64,000 bases of DNA. Source: Plantago ovata (taxonomy: Eukaryota; Streptophyta; Magnoliopsida; Lamiales; Plantaginaceae). The stretch spans positions 2,171,545 through 2,235,544 of the forward strand of contig CM051456.1 of NCBI GenBank assembly GCA_028274465.1, given 5' to 3'. The position numbers and the translations under genes are program-made. The notes beneath the pieces were generated by a model, which made no database searches, was not told the DNA's origin, and was given only the letters and a program-made list of their open reading frames with translations. Positions 44,151 through 55,550 of this stretch are shown piece after piece (position 1 is the first letter of the stretch; every line of letters begins with the position of its first letter).

Positions 44151-45780
44151 CTTGGTGGTCTGATGAAGATTTGGGAGTTCCTGAAGCTATCATGTCCATT
44201 CCAATAGGAATCACAATCAATTTGGTTAATCAAACCAAACTAATCCTATGGTGGTTCGTTGGGGTCTGTTCGATTCTTTCTTTTGTAAAGAATCTAATGA
44301 TCCCAGTTGGAGATGTTCTAATATAGTTTTATTTTTGTTGGCTTTTTTATGTTCGATTTGACCTCAAATTAATCATAATTGATTACGAAAAAATGAATTT
44401 TAGAAGTTATATTATACAAATATAAGAAGTATACTTTTATAAATAATTTTTAAAATTATTTTTACGAGTTATTATTTATTTGAGGCCAAACCGGACATCG
44501 AAAAATCAACAAAAATAAAGTGCTAACCTTGTAAGTTTCCGGAGGAAGTATGTGTGAAATATTAAGTCTAGTAAATTACATATTCAAACAATATAAACAA
44601 TATATATAAAGCAACGACGATTCGGTAGGTTTGGTAACGGCCATCCCAAAAAATATATTTCCAATGGAAAAATTCTTCCTAACTTTTTATTGCAATATGA
44701 TACAAGACGTACAACTTTATTAATTACAACCGGATATATAAGACAATGACGCAACTATCGAATACCATTGTGGGTTTTAAAGATCAACTCCATACAAAAT
44801 ATTAAGTTCAACGCACATAAAGGCATCCTACCATATGTTTATGTTTTATAACTAGAATGGTGCCCGTGTTTGAGTGGCCATTGTATTTTTGTATAGGACG
44901 TCTCATAAAATTATTACCTAGATGTTTAATTTTCTCCTCTTTTGTAGCCCATATGGGGAGTGGTAGCAAAAGTTGGAGGTGTATATTGTAGTAGTCATTG
45001 TATAGTCGTAACATTGTCATACGAAAACATTCGAAAAATGGAAATTCAAACGTGAAAAAAAATCACTCACTTTGTCACTGATTCAAAGATGGTTAGTATA
45101 ATATTTTCTACTTCTGCGTTTGGCTAAATATGGCACACAAATCATACTCTCTCTTTCTCACAAGGTAGGTCTCTCTTTGATCTAATTTATGTTCTCTTTT
45201 TTATATAATTTATGTTTTGAATACTTCTGGAGTGGTATAAAACGGTTCCATATATCCACTAATATTAATTTTATGATAATGTTTGCATAAGGGTCTGATA
45301 CCGTAAGATAATCCAATAATCACATCTACAAGCTCGATTTTTGGATTTGTTCTACCATGGGGGTTCCCTAGTGAGACCCCTCTAGTCTCACTTACACAGT
45401 GGATCCCACATGAATAGTGAGTGAGATGTCTCCTAAGAGCTTCAAGGATAGAATAAAATCGAATTGTGTAAATGAAGTGTGGAATCATAAGTCATATGAT
45501 CCCATGATCCTATCTCACACCCTTCGAAAATTTTAATGCCAATTTATTAAAGTTTCGTATCATTGTAAATTGATAACATAAACCTTGTAAAATTAAAGTT
45601 GTGGTTACAAAATTCAGCTACAAAAAAAAACAACCATAATTTGGTTTATAATTATCAAGTGTAACGAGACAGAAGAAAGTATACTGAAATGAAACGTACA
45701 AATAATAATGAAATAATAAAAAAAGATTATGAAGTTAAATAACGACCGTGGATGTTATCGTACGGTCGAAATTGGCATAG
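44151..45780. other. Intergenic, one MITE
   Basis: Apart from the MITE at 44328-44519, the stretch is AT-rich, with short frames lacking support. A short inverted motif 'gagacccctctagtctcac' lies at 45376-45394. Confidence 0.4.
44328..44519. mobile_element. MITE with ~40-bp terminal inverted repeats
   Basis: Left tttatttttgttggcttttt ... cgatttgacctcaaat pairs with the reverse complement of the right end (tttatttttgttgatttttc ... ggtttggcctcaaat). It is about 190 bp, with an AT-rich centre. It would fold into a long hairpin. Confidence 0.7.
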
Positions 45781-45789
45781 TATCTAGAA

Positions 45790-46486
45790 TGCCCTAAAAC
45801 ACCGCTCCTCCCTTTTCGATCCCGCCACCACCTACCTCCGCCGCCCTCCGCTTCCATTTCCTCGGTAGCAGATCTGACCGGTAAGTTCATTTTCTTCTCC
45901 TATCTCTTCCAGATTCAATTATGCCCTATTACTGATGCTATAACGAATGAATTTCAACTATCCGTTAGATTTCTCACTCGAAAATTGAAATTGAGCTGAT
46001 AGGAAAGTGAACTCTATGCTATTTCGTCACTGTAGAGCTGGTTAAGTACTATGACCTTCTTATCGTAGCTGTATGAGTGTAATTTCCATAATTACTGTGT
46101 ACTTTGAATTGTATGTTGAAAATTGGAATTGTTTTGAAGTGAAAAATGGAATTGGAATATTGGATGATTGGTATTATGTATTGATAAGTTATCTGGTGTT
46201 CGGCTTTGTCGATTTCGAGCTGTTTCGAGCTTATGTTGGTATATATATATATGTGTTGTTTACTGTATTTGCTTTGCTTTATTCACTGTACTGCCTAAAA
46301 TGATTGAGTGTTTAATGGTGAATGGTGATGAACATGGGCTAATTAATCGCTAATGTTAATTCGTTTGGCGGATTTCTACAGAATGTGAACGTGCATCGTA
46401 ACACGTCTCACAAGAAATATAGACGAGGGGAATTGCCGAATTTGTGTGCTCTGCGCGTAGTCTCATTTAAGGCGGATTGTTAAAAG
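45790..46486 (+). promoter_or_regulatory. 5' leader of KIX copy B with a leader intron
   Basis: A GC-rich, CT/CCG-rich stretch (45790-45880) ends in gaccg followed by gtaagttc, a strong plant donor at 45881. A matching acceptor 'tttctacag' ends at 46381, leaving a 105-bp leader before the ATG. This would be a ~500-bp 5' UTR intron, a feature often tied to strong expression in plants. Copy A shows no equally clear equivalent. Confidence 0.55.
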
Positions 46487-47914
46487 ATGCCGAGACCAGG
46501 GCCAAGGCCGTACGAATGTGTTAGGAGAGCTTGGCACAGTGATAGGCACCCTCCGATCAGGGGTTCTCTTATTCGAGAAATTTTCAGGTAGCGTTTGAGT
46601 TTGTTTGTTTTTTCTGTTTTCTTGCAATTTTGGTGACAGTGTTTCTTGATGATTGGTGTAGGATGATGAACGAGGTTCATAGTGCGACTACTAGAAAGAA
46701 CAGAGAGTGGCAAGAGAAGCTTCCGGTTGTTGTCTTCAAAGCTGAAGAAATTATGTATTCCAAAGCAAACTCTGAGGTAGGTTTGCGCTTGCAATTACAT
46801 TGCCTTCTTCATTGAAATGAATTTCCACAGAACAAAAGAAAACTTTGATCAGTATTTGATCATGACTTTGATCTTCGTAGGCAGAGTATTCGGACCTTAA
46901 AACTCTTTGGGATAGATTGAATGATGCAATTGACACGATAATCCGAAGAGATGAGACTACAGAATCTGGCCAGCTTCTGCAGCCTTGCATCGAGGGTATG
47001 TACTCTGTACTGATCTTGCCTTGCCATTATTGATGTTTATTAATTGTTCGTGCGAGTCTGTTATACTAAGTGCAATGAGCAACCATAGTAATTTGGATTT
47101 TGAGTAATTGGGAATTTATATTGATTTATAATGGGAAATAAATCGAAGAAGATTCTGAGTGGTACTCTTAAATTACAATTTCATTATTCCACCATGGTCA
47201 GCTGCTCTAATTCTGGGATGCACTCCAAGACGATCATCAAGAAGCCAACGGAATGAGTCTCCTAGATGTTACCTTAAGCATCAGAAACCGAGTGCTAGTT
47301 CTGTTCCCCCAAGCAATTCACAGCCTGTAATTTGTGGAAATCGTACAAACAACACTCCTGTTATGCTCCAGTCACCCCAAAACCGTACGAACCATCCTCC
47401 TGTTATCCTCCAGTCATCTCAATCTCAACCTTTGACTCCCAGCACTATTAATAGCTCGAGTTCCAACTTTAATGCTGACAGGCAAAGTATTCAGAACAGA
47501 AATCAGATCGAAAAGAGACCTGTCTTATCACAGAATTTTGCTCCTGATATAAACCGACCTGCATCAATACAATCAGAAGACACATCAAACACATGGTCTA
47601 CTTATCCCTTGTACTATACCAATCAAACTCTACCTACGGACATGAAGTCATTGAAACCTTCAAACTCGTACTCTCAGCTGATGGACAGTGATAAACAGGG
47701 TAATTGTGATGCTTCTGACTTCATTCATCCATCCAAGCCCAGCAGTTCATCAGACAAAAGACAGTTCACCGAGTGTGATTTAACATTGCGCCTGGGATGT
47801 GTTACAGCTCCAGGTTCAAGTATTGATAATTCCTGCCCCCCTAAAGGAGAAACTTCAAGAACTTTTCATCCAAATGATCAAACGCCTCGTTTTCCATGTG
47901 GTCGATTTGGATGA
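46487..47914 (+). CDS. KIX8/9: KIX8/KIX9-type transcriptional adaptor, copy B
   Basis: Four exons (46487-46587, 46662-46776, 46881-46995, 47202-47914), GT-AG, exon phases and the first three exon lengths identical to copy A, 347 residues. MPRPGPRPYECVRRAWHSD starts the KIX domain (NEVHSATTRKNREWQEKLP, KAEEIMYSKANSE, TLWDRLNDAIDTIIRRDE). Then comes LGCTPRRSSRSQRNE, a longer Ser/Asn/Pro-rich linker with a tandem 'NRT-N-PPVILQS' type repeat (47340-47420), a WSTYPLYY box and ECDLTLRLG (LxLxL EAR motif at about 304-308). Expected role: adaptor between PEAPOD-type DNA-binding proteins and TOPLESS in the nucleus. The longer linker makes this the closer match to typical family length. Confidence 0.92.
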
Positions 47915-49377
47915 TACTCTCTCACGGTTCTCCTCGGTGCAGATAAATGTTGGTTACCTAGCTAAGAAATGTCGAATGATACTCTGTTTGCATTTGGGGA
48001 TGACGCGATGGAAGAAAAAAGGAGATTTTACCACTCCATAGTGTTGAGAAATAGACCAGAATTGCTGTATGTGCTGCTTTATGCGATTAAGTTGTAAATA
48101 TGATTGATTTAGACGCTAGAACTGAGTCGAACTGTTGTACTCGCTCCACGAGCTGATTATCGTGTTTATGCATTTTTGTACGAGCTTTCACGTTTCTATA
48201 AAACTGTGTATGGTCATTGGACATTTGGACTTGTCTAATTATAGTACGGCTCCATTTGATACATGTTTAGAGTAAAAGTTATAAACTGCTTTGAACTATG
48301 AAAGTCGTAAAGTTTAATTTGCAAATACTACTCCGTATTTATTACAGGTTTTACCGTAAGCAAGTCAAAAGCTGTTTTGAAAACAAAGTCATGGGGTATT
48401 GATCAGGACTAGATTGGAGTTTTCCCACTACATTCTCACAAATTGACTTGTGAGAGAATACAGATTGAAACATCAATGTTAATACACACTACCTAATACA
48501 GACACAAACAACCAAACATATTCTTGATGAATTGCTTTTCCTAAGCAAAACACATACTATTATATGTTTAAATCACTAAAGTATTGCCCACAAATGATCA
48601 GAGACTACTATTCTACTTAATCCAACTATCTTCTTACTTAACCAAATATTTTTCGAGCATGAACAATGTTTTGCTCCTTGTCAGCAGTTACTGCTAGCTG
48701 GCAGAGTGCAATCTTGAACTGCGAAATAAATACAAGAATGAACAGCCAAATTAATATCTTGCAGCAACATACCAGATACCTCCACCTAACCGCGAAAATT
48801 CACACCGAGACAGTAGAAAAAATATCATCTCTGATGTGTCTATAATTCTATATCAAGTGCTTGAATGTAGATCCAATTCAGGACTATGAATAACGTCAAT
48901 TCAGTACCACAGTAATGGGTGTAATAGGAACATCTATCGGCAAAAGGATCATTTTGAATAAAGTATGGTTGTCTTTCTTAAATCGAACTTTTCAACCTAT
49001 CACATAAACACTGCATATAAGCTCATTACACATTTTGTGTAAAAAAGTTTATCTGACTTAGTAGTATCATGAAGAAGAAGAAGTAGGAGAATGTCACATC
49101 AATTGAAAAGAACAATGAGAAAAGAAGATAATTTGAATGATTAAAAGAGAGATTTATTCATACTGCAAAACAGAAGAAGCTACACAGAGCTATTACAGAG
49201 CCATAACCATAACTACCTAGACTACCATAGCTACCTAAACTGCTAAACTCTAACCAAATCATAAACTAAAGAAAGAAAGATAACTACCTAGACAGCTAAA
49301 CTCTAACCAAATTATAAACTAAAGAAAGAAAGAGAACGAACTGACAGTTTAAATCACTCAAATCTACTTTTGATCAA
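47915..49377. other. 3' region of KIX copy B and 3' UTR of the phosphatase
   Basis: 47915-48250 is likely 3' UTR. 48320-48648 is one half of a duplicated segment (see repeat). 49200-49340 contains a tandem 'aaactaaagaaagaaaga' / 'ctacctagac.gctaaactctaacc' duplication near the phosphatase 3' end. Confidence 0.45.
48320..48648 (+). repeat. Direct duplication flanking the phosphatase, left copy
   Basis: About 330 bp, highly similar to 52893-53209 in the same orientation: 'gtcaaaagctgttttgaaaa', 'ttggagttttcccactacat', 'tctcacaaattgactt', 'cacaaatgatcagagactac'. No terminal repeats or coding frame. Confidence 0.75.
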
Positions 49378-51634
49378 CTAAGCCCTACTAAAGCTAGGCT
49401 CTTCCATTTGATAAAAGAATCTATTGTAGAACCATGTAGAGTCTGCTGCAATGGGCTCACCATCATGGTTACGGTGCCATGTGTAATAAGCATGAGTTCG
49501 GTTCTTGATTTCAAGCATTGCATGCCCAAAACTTGCTTCACGGTAGACGGAGTAACTTGGTTGTGGTTCAGTGAAGCTGCATTGAATTTATCAACATTGT
49601 GTCATAATTTGTTTGGTTATGGAGAAAAAAATAAGTATAAATATTATTATAAGTATAATAAAACAGATAATAAGAGTCTCACTTGTTGGCAATTCCTTCA
49701 ATGTTTCCACCATCACCAATTGTTATGTACACTGGAGCAGAAGGATTCTTGATCGGAGTGCTTAGTCCATTTGTTATGTTGTAATGCACATTTGACACTC
49801 GTTCCTGTAACACATGCGGAATAATATAGTACATTATAACCATGAAAAATTCAGCAATAACTATATGATCGATTGACACAAGTTAAAAGGGCTTGATAAT
49901 AAACTCACCGAGCGCTCATAAGAATGAACATGTCCAGCAAAGACAAGATCAACTTTGTTGTCGACAAACCACTTTTCAAACTGAACTCTCATGGTTTCAC
50001 CTTCCATGTAATGGTAGTTGTTACTGTTATACCATGGTGAGTGTACACAAACAATCAGCCATGGAGTCTCAGTCCTATTAACTTTTGGGAGTTCCTTCTC
50101 AAGCCATGAGTATTGAGGCGTGTATTTACCTGATTGAACAACAAACAATTAATCATCAAAACTCTTGATCATTTTCAAAAATGTTCATCAGCCGCAAGTA
50201 GAAAAAGTGAAAAAAATAATATGATATTAATTACCATAGGTTGAATAAGAAGAGAGGACTATAATGTAGGCAGGTCCACGCTTAATAGAGTACCATAAAG
50301 GTGATGGACTCTGAGATGCACTATAAGGAACATGATAACGGTGTGTATATGGCTTGAATGGCTTATTCTCACCCTGTGATAAAAATAAATAAAAATGATG
50401 AACTATAGTATCATTAGCAGAAGCAAAAACACAAAGATTTTAAGTTTGTTGTAAGATACATACAATTTCAGGAACAAAATCAAGTTCATGATTTCCTGCA
50501 GTCCAAATCCATGACTGATAAGCTGTACTCTTCTCAACAAATCTTCCCCAAGTATCCCACCTTTCATTGTCATGATAAGCATAATGATCAGCGTACGAAA
50601 GATCGCCAATATATAACATTGCTTGACCTTTGGGGTTGGATACATAGTGGTCAAGTGTCGACTTCGAATCATATGTCTGTCCCAAGTCACCTACAAATTA
50701 ATATTAACTTGCTATTAAATCAACTGATCACTAGTCACTAACAGTTCTAAACTAAGTGTCTGGCAAACAAAAGTAAGTATAGTAAATTTCAAGGTGGTGG
50801 AGTAGTTAATTACCGATAAGACCAAAGGTATAAGGAACATCGGATCCAGGTTGAGGTGGAGTAGTGAAATTAAACTGCCTGGCTGCTTCGCCCTTGCCAA
50901 GCTTATAATTGTACGTGGTATTAAACTGCAAATTTTTTTATATATATATATATAATACACTTTTAAAACATAATATAATACATATAAACAAAAACAAGAA
51001 AAATGTTAAGCTGGCTTAGAAAGATTAATTAGAGGATGACCTTGAGATGTTTAATGGTGGCATGATGAATGTAACCAGAAGTATAGTTGTAGTAACGGTA
51101 GGTGACGGTAAATGCCTTCACAACGCGCCTATGCTGATTCTTTTGCTTGCCATGTGCTTCCCAATACTTGACCACGTTCGGGGTTTTAAGGGATGTCACC
51201 CATGAAACGATCACTGCTCGTCCATCATGGTCTCCTTGTGTTATGTGAACCTGCATGACACAACATGCATAAAATTAATTAAACAACCATTCATTTTTTT
51301 TTACTAAATTAAATAATAAATCACATAAAGCAGCACAAGTGAATCAATAGCATACAACTTAAAGCGAGCGAAAATCAAATAGCTTAAAAGCGAGCAACAT
51401 AAAAACTACCCGTGACATATAAAGATGAATAAAAACTACCCGTGACATATAAAGATGAATAGAAATGACCTGTTCAGGTGAATTGAAGATCTTGGGAGGT
51501 GGGAAATCTGACTTGGGCATGTCTTCGGAGGCATATTGTTTTCGAACGTATTGACTTGTTATACCAGCATTGCAATTTCCGACGAACTGGAATAGCCATA
51601 TACATGAAAGAGCGACAAGCCACATTTTGCACAT
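49378..51634 (-). CDS. PAP: Purple acid phosphatase, secreted high-molecular-weight plant type
   Basis: Eight exons on the minus strand: 51634-51470, 51250-51041, 50925-50814, 50690-50464, 50373-50235, 50129-49909, 49804-49683, 49576-49378; all GT-AG, 464 residues. A hydrophobic N-terminus ([19 protein letters not shown]) is a signal peptide. The N-terminal Fn3-like domain has [20 protein letters not shown] and TPNVVKYWE. All five metal-binding motifs are present: GDLG (163), GDLSYAD (191), GNHELD (228), VCVHSPW (H314), GHVHSYER (350). N-glycosylation sites such as NFT and NRT occur. It hydrolyses phosphate esters with an Fe(III)-Me(II) centre, typically in cell wall or vacuole. Nothing is missing. 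Confidence 0.95.
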
Positions 51635-52892
51635 TTTTGCTGCTGGTTACGATTGTCAAGAGTGGTTTTAACACTAAAACGCTGGATTGGGTCGATGGGA
51701 ACTTTGCGGAGGGAAGATGGTTTACGGTATACACCTCAACCGGCCTATATATAATATGTAGAATTCTATCTATTAATTATCTTCTTAATTATCGTTAAGT
51801 TAATCTCTTGTTTGTTATGATTCTGCTTGAAATTTTAAATTTTTCCAAAGCTAGTATTGTTTGTTATGATTTTATGGAGAAACAAAATATTCAAACGTGC
51901 TATATATACTGAGATGACACCTTGGAATCCATACTAAATTTAGTCAAAGCCTAATAATAGGACTATATGTTTACACTTACACGATTAAAATTCACACAAA
52001 GCCTAATAATAGTACATCATTACCTAACTAAAATTAGAATAACAATCCTATTTCCTACCAATTCTTTGCTTACTAAACTCATCCGCTCTTCTTCAAAATT
52101 CCTCCACAAAAAAATGAAAAACAGTTGATTAATTCAAAATTCTTCAGCTGCAAAAATTTCAACACCCGCTCAAATTTAGATGAGTCTACATAAATCACCA
52201 TAATAAAATAATTAAAGAGATGATATTATGAAATTATAACATTAAATCTTTAATAAATGTTTCGATATGATTAACGTAATTTAAAGGAAAGGGGAAAATA
52301 GGCATTTAAGAAACGTTAACGAAATAAAATATTAAGAGTAACCAAATATCAAACTTAAATAGTAGTAGGAAGGAAATATCACTATTACACTAATAAATTG
52401 ATATTCAATTTCCATGGCAAATCAAACTCATTTCCATTCTTCCTCTCCATTTTCTCCGGGAACAGAAGAGTAGAAGTGATTTTTAATGGTGTATAATGAA
52501 TAGAAATGATTGATCCAAAAATAAAAAGCTTCGGTCTTGCGCCAACTCACATTTAAAAGTGTCGCATTTTTACATTTAAATTTACTGTGCCCGTCGAAAT
52601 GAAAGAAAATATCATTATAATATAACTTATTTGGCATCCTCACCAACGAGTTCATTGCGGAATAATTTAGAGCAATAGATGTGTTTGACATGTCTCTATT
52701 CCGCAATAACTTAAATAACAATCGCATTTGATGATACTATTATGCAAACTAGAAGATATCTATCAATTAAAATGAAAGGAGAACGTTGTTATACAGTAGT
52801 AGTATTTTGCAAATTTCATATCAATAAATATGAAGAAAAATAATATCGCTATATTGGTCTAAAAATAATATCGCTATATGGTTTAAATGCTT

Positions 52893-53209
52893 TTGCAAAT
52901 ACTACTCATTTATTATGGTTTTACTATAAGATAGTCAAAAGCTGTTTTAGAAACATAGTCATGGGGCAGGAGTACTAGGTTGGAGTTTTCCCACTACATT
53001 CTCACAAATTGACTTAGGAGAATACAAATTGAAACATCAATGGTAATACACACTAGTACCTAATACAGACACAAACAACCAAACATTAATTCTTGATGAA
53101 TTGCTTTTCCAAAGCAAAACACCTATTATATGTTTAAAAGTATTGTCCACAAATGATCAGAGACTACTATTCTACTTAATCCAACTATCTTCTTACTTAA
53201 CCAAGTATT
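52893..53209 (+). repeat. Direct duplication flanking the phosphatase, right copy
   Basis: Counterpart of 48320-48648; differs by small indels (for example 'cacctattatatg' against 'cacatactattatatg'). The two copies bracket the phosphatase gene. Confidence 0.75.
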
Positions 53210-55088
53210 CAAGGTGCAAGTAGCAACATCAAGAGAACATTTTTCTGACCAGCTTATTTGACAGTTGAAGGAAAAAGAGTGACACTTACCAAAAATCTAC
53301 TTTTAACTTTTTATCTCTTGTTTTGTTTAATGACTAAACCGTGGAAATTTGCTCCCGTCTTTCTTTTGTTTGGTGGGTTGACATAGATTCAAACTCTTGA
53401 ATATAATTCGTATATGATATATTTGTGCGAACTGCGAAATGGTTAAAAAGTTTTATGACTAATGATCGTACTCTTAGCTCTCCTAGACTTGTTCAAAGTT
53501 GAAGAGAGCAAACTAATCGTAACTCCCTTTCTTGTGAATATATAACTTGTAGTAGTCTTCCAAAAATTAAAAAATTAGAAAACTCTTGAACGTAATAATC
53601 ATCTGTATAACACGGCTTGTTTCTATTAACCAACTAAAATCGACATGGAGATGTTGAGCATAATGCATCGTCTAAGACTCTTTGGCGATCGAAGAACTTT
53701 TGAATAATGATAATGAGCTATAAACCACTCATGAACTTGTTCAAAATATAAAGGTGTTAGACTGCCATCTTATCTGATCGTTTGTGATTAGAACTACGTA
53801 CTCTTATAATATATTTAGATTTTGGACCCACGCAAATATTAACATAATGCAACTAAGTCTCTTGTGGGGAAAAAATCAATATTGTCTTATGCGGTTGTGT
53901 TATTAATGAACCTTTTACAGCTAGTCACTTTGATAATCACAAGTTAACCGAGACCAGTGGATCTTAGTACTAGATAGTAATAATAGTATTAATCTGTGCG
54001 ATTATTATTTAGAAAACTTTAATTTTTGTTTTTGGTGGACTATGAAGACCGAAGACGGATCTGTTTTGTAAATCCCCAAGTATACGACGAGAATACAATT
54101 GCCACTCAGATTTCGCTTTACAGACTACAGTCTTAGTAGTTGACTCAGTTCTAGAAGGTTTAGTTTAATCATGCTTAGCACAGGCTTAGGTGGTGATGAA
54201 CGGATGATTAATCATTAATCTCATTTGTCAGAATAAAGTTTATGACATAAGCGCATGTGTCATTCTATTGCCACGAATGGGGCATACAGAACATAATACG
54301 ATGATAAAATTAAAACTGATTGAATAGCAAGCTCTTCGAATTCTATTCTAAAATTCTCAGTTATTTGATACTCCACTTACGAGACTAGGAGCAATCCATT
54401 TGAACTAGCTTTTCCCCTATTTTTTTTTCTTTTCCCCCTTTTTCCCTCAAACCAAATGAAGCGGAAAGGATTGGCCGGGATGAAGTCGTTTCTAGCTCAC
54501 TTGATTTGCATTGCATGCCATGATGAAATAAACCCTTCTAGTGTCAACTACATTAACTAGTGTATCTGCTATAACAAAAATAAGATAATTTAAACATACA
54601 GTACTCCTATCAGTTAAATTATCAATTGGTTTTGTAAATCGTATACGTATGACTTATTAGGTTATATATATTGCGATTTGTTTGAGAATAGAAAAGATGC
54701 TCAAAATGTTGAATTCTACTAGAGAAACTAGGTACGTAACATAACATGTGAATGTGACTTAAAAAGATGGTGCAACTGTGAACTACTTGGCCAACTTTGC
54801 TTCAAGGAATTTTCATTCCCTAGCTACCATCCATATGTATATGACAATTTACATTCCGGGTCACAATTTTTCTTTTTTCATTGTGTGATACTCTCTGTTC
54901 TTTCTTCAAGCACCATCACGTGTTGTCGTGTTGACCATTTTGTTGTATCCAAATTTTTTAGCTTTATTTAACATACTTACTATTGTAAAAAATAATATAA
55001 TATGATGAGGAAACATTACATAAAACATTTACGAACTAGTCAATTCGGACATGTTATTAATTTCAGAAGGGGAATGAGATGTAAACAG

Positions 55089-55332
55089 TATTTCCTCCGT
55101 TCCATTATAATCTTCTTAAGGTTGACTTTTTTTTCAAACTTTGACCGCAAATTAATCCTATATTATTAGACAAGATTAGTATATAATAGAATTATATTAG
55201 AATAATATACTTAAGTTTCTTTCATAATATAATTTTATTATATTTTTTTGAGTGTGTAACGTAGGGTAATTTGCGGTCAAAGTTTGGAAAAAAAATCAAC
55301 CTTAGGAATCTTATTATGGAATAGAGAGAGTA
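55089..55332. mobile_element. Stowaway-type MITE with long inverted ends
   Basis: The left arm (tttcctccgttccattataa ... aactttgaccgcaaattaatcct) and the reversed right arm (ttactctctctattccataataag ... caaactttgaccgcaaattaccct) pair over about 70 bp. TA dinucleotides border the element. Hairpin-forming, about 240 bp, no coding capacity. Confidence 0.8.
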
Positions 55333-55346
55333 ACTAATTTAAGTTT

Positions 55347-55550
55347 TGTTCTCTTCGTCTGAACTGAACTGGAATTAATGCATCTGAACTGAACTGAATT
55401 TAATGCATCTGAACTGAACTGAATTTGTAGTATAAAAAGTTATTAGGTGAATCTGAACTGAACTTATTGCATCTGAACTGAACTGAACTGAACTTAATGC
55501 ATTTGAACTGATCTGAATTTAAAATAATCAATTTTAAGACGAAGAGAACA
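55347..55550. mobile_element. MITE with GAACT tandem repeats
   Basis: Perfect 14-bp terminal inverted repeats (tgttctcttcgtct at 55347-55360; agacgaagagaaca at 55537-55550). The interior is made largely of repeats of 'ctgaactgaa' and 'tttaatgcat'. Same terminal motif as the 18022-18180 element. Confidence 0.65.
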
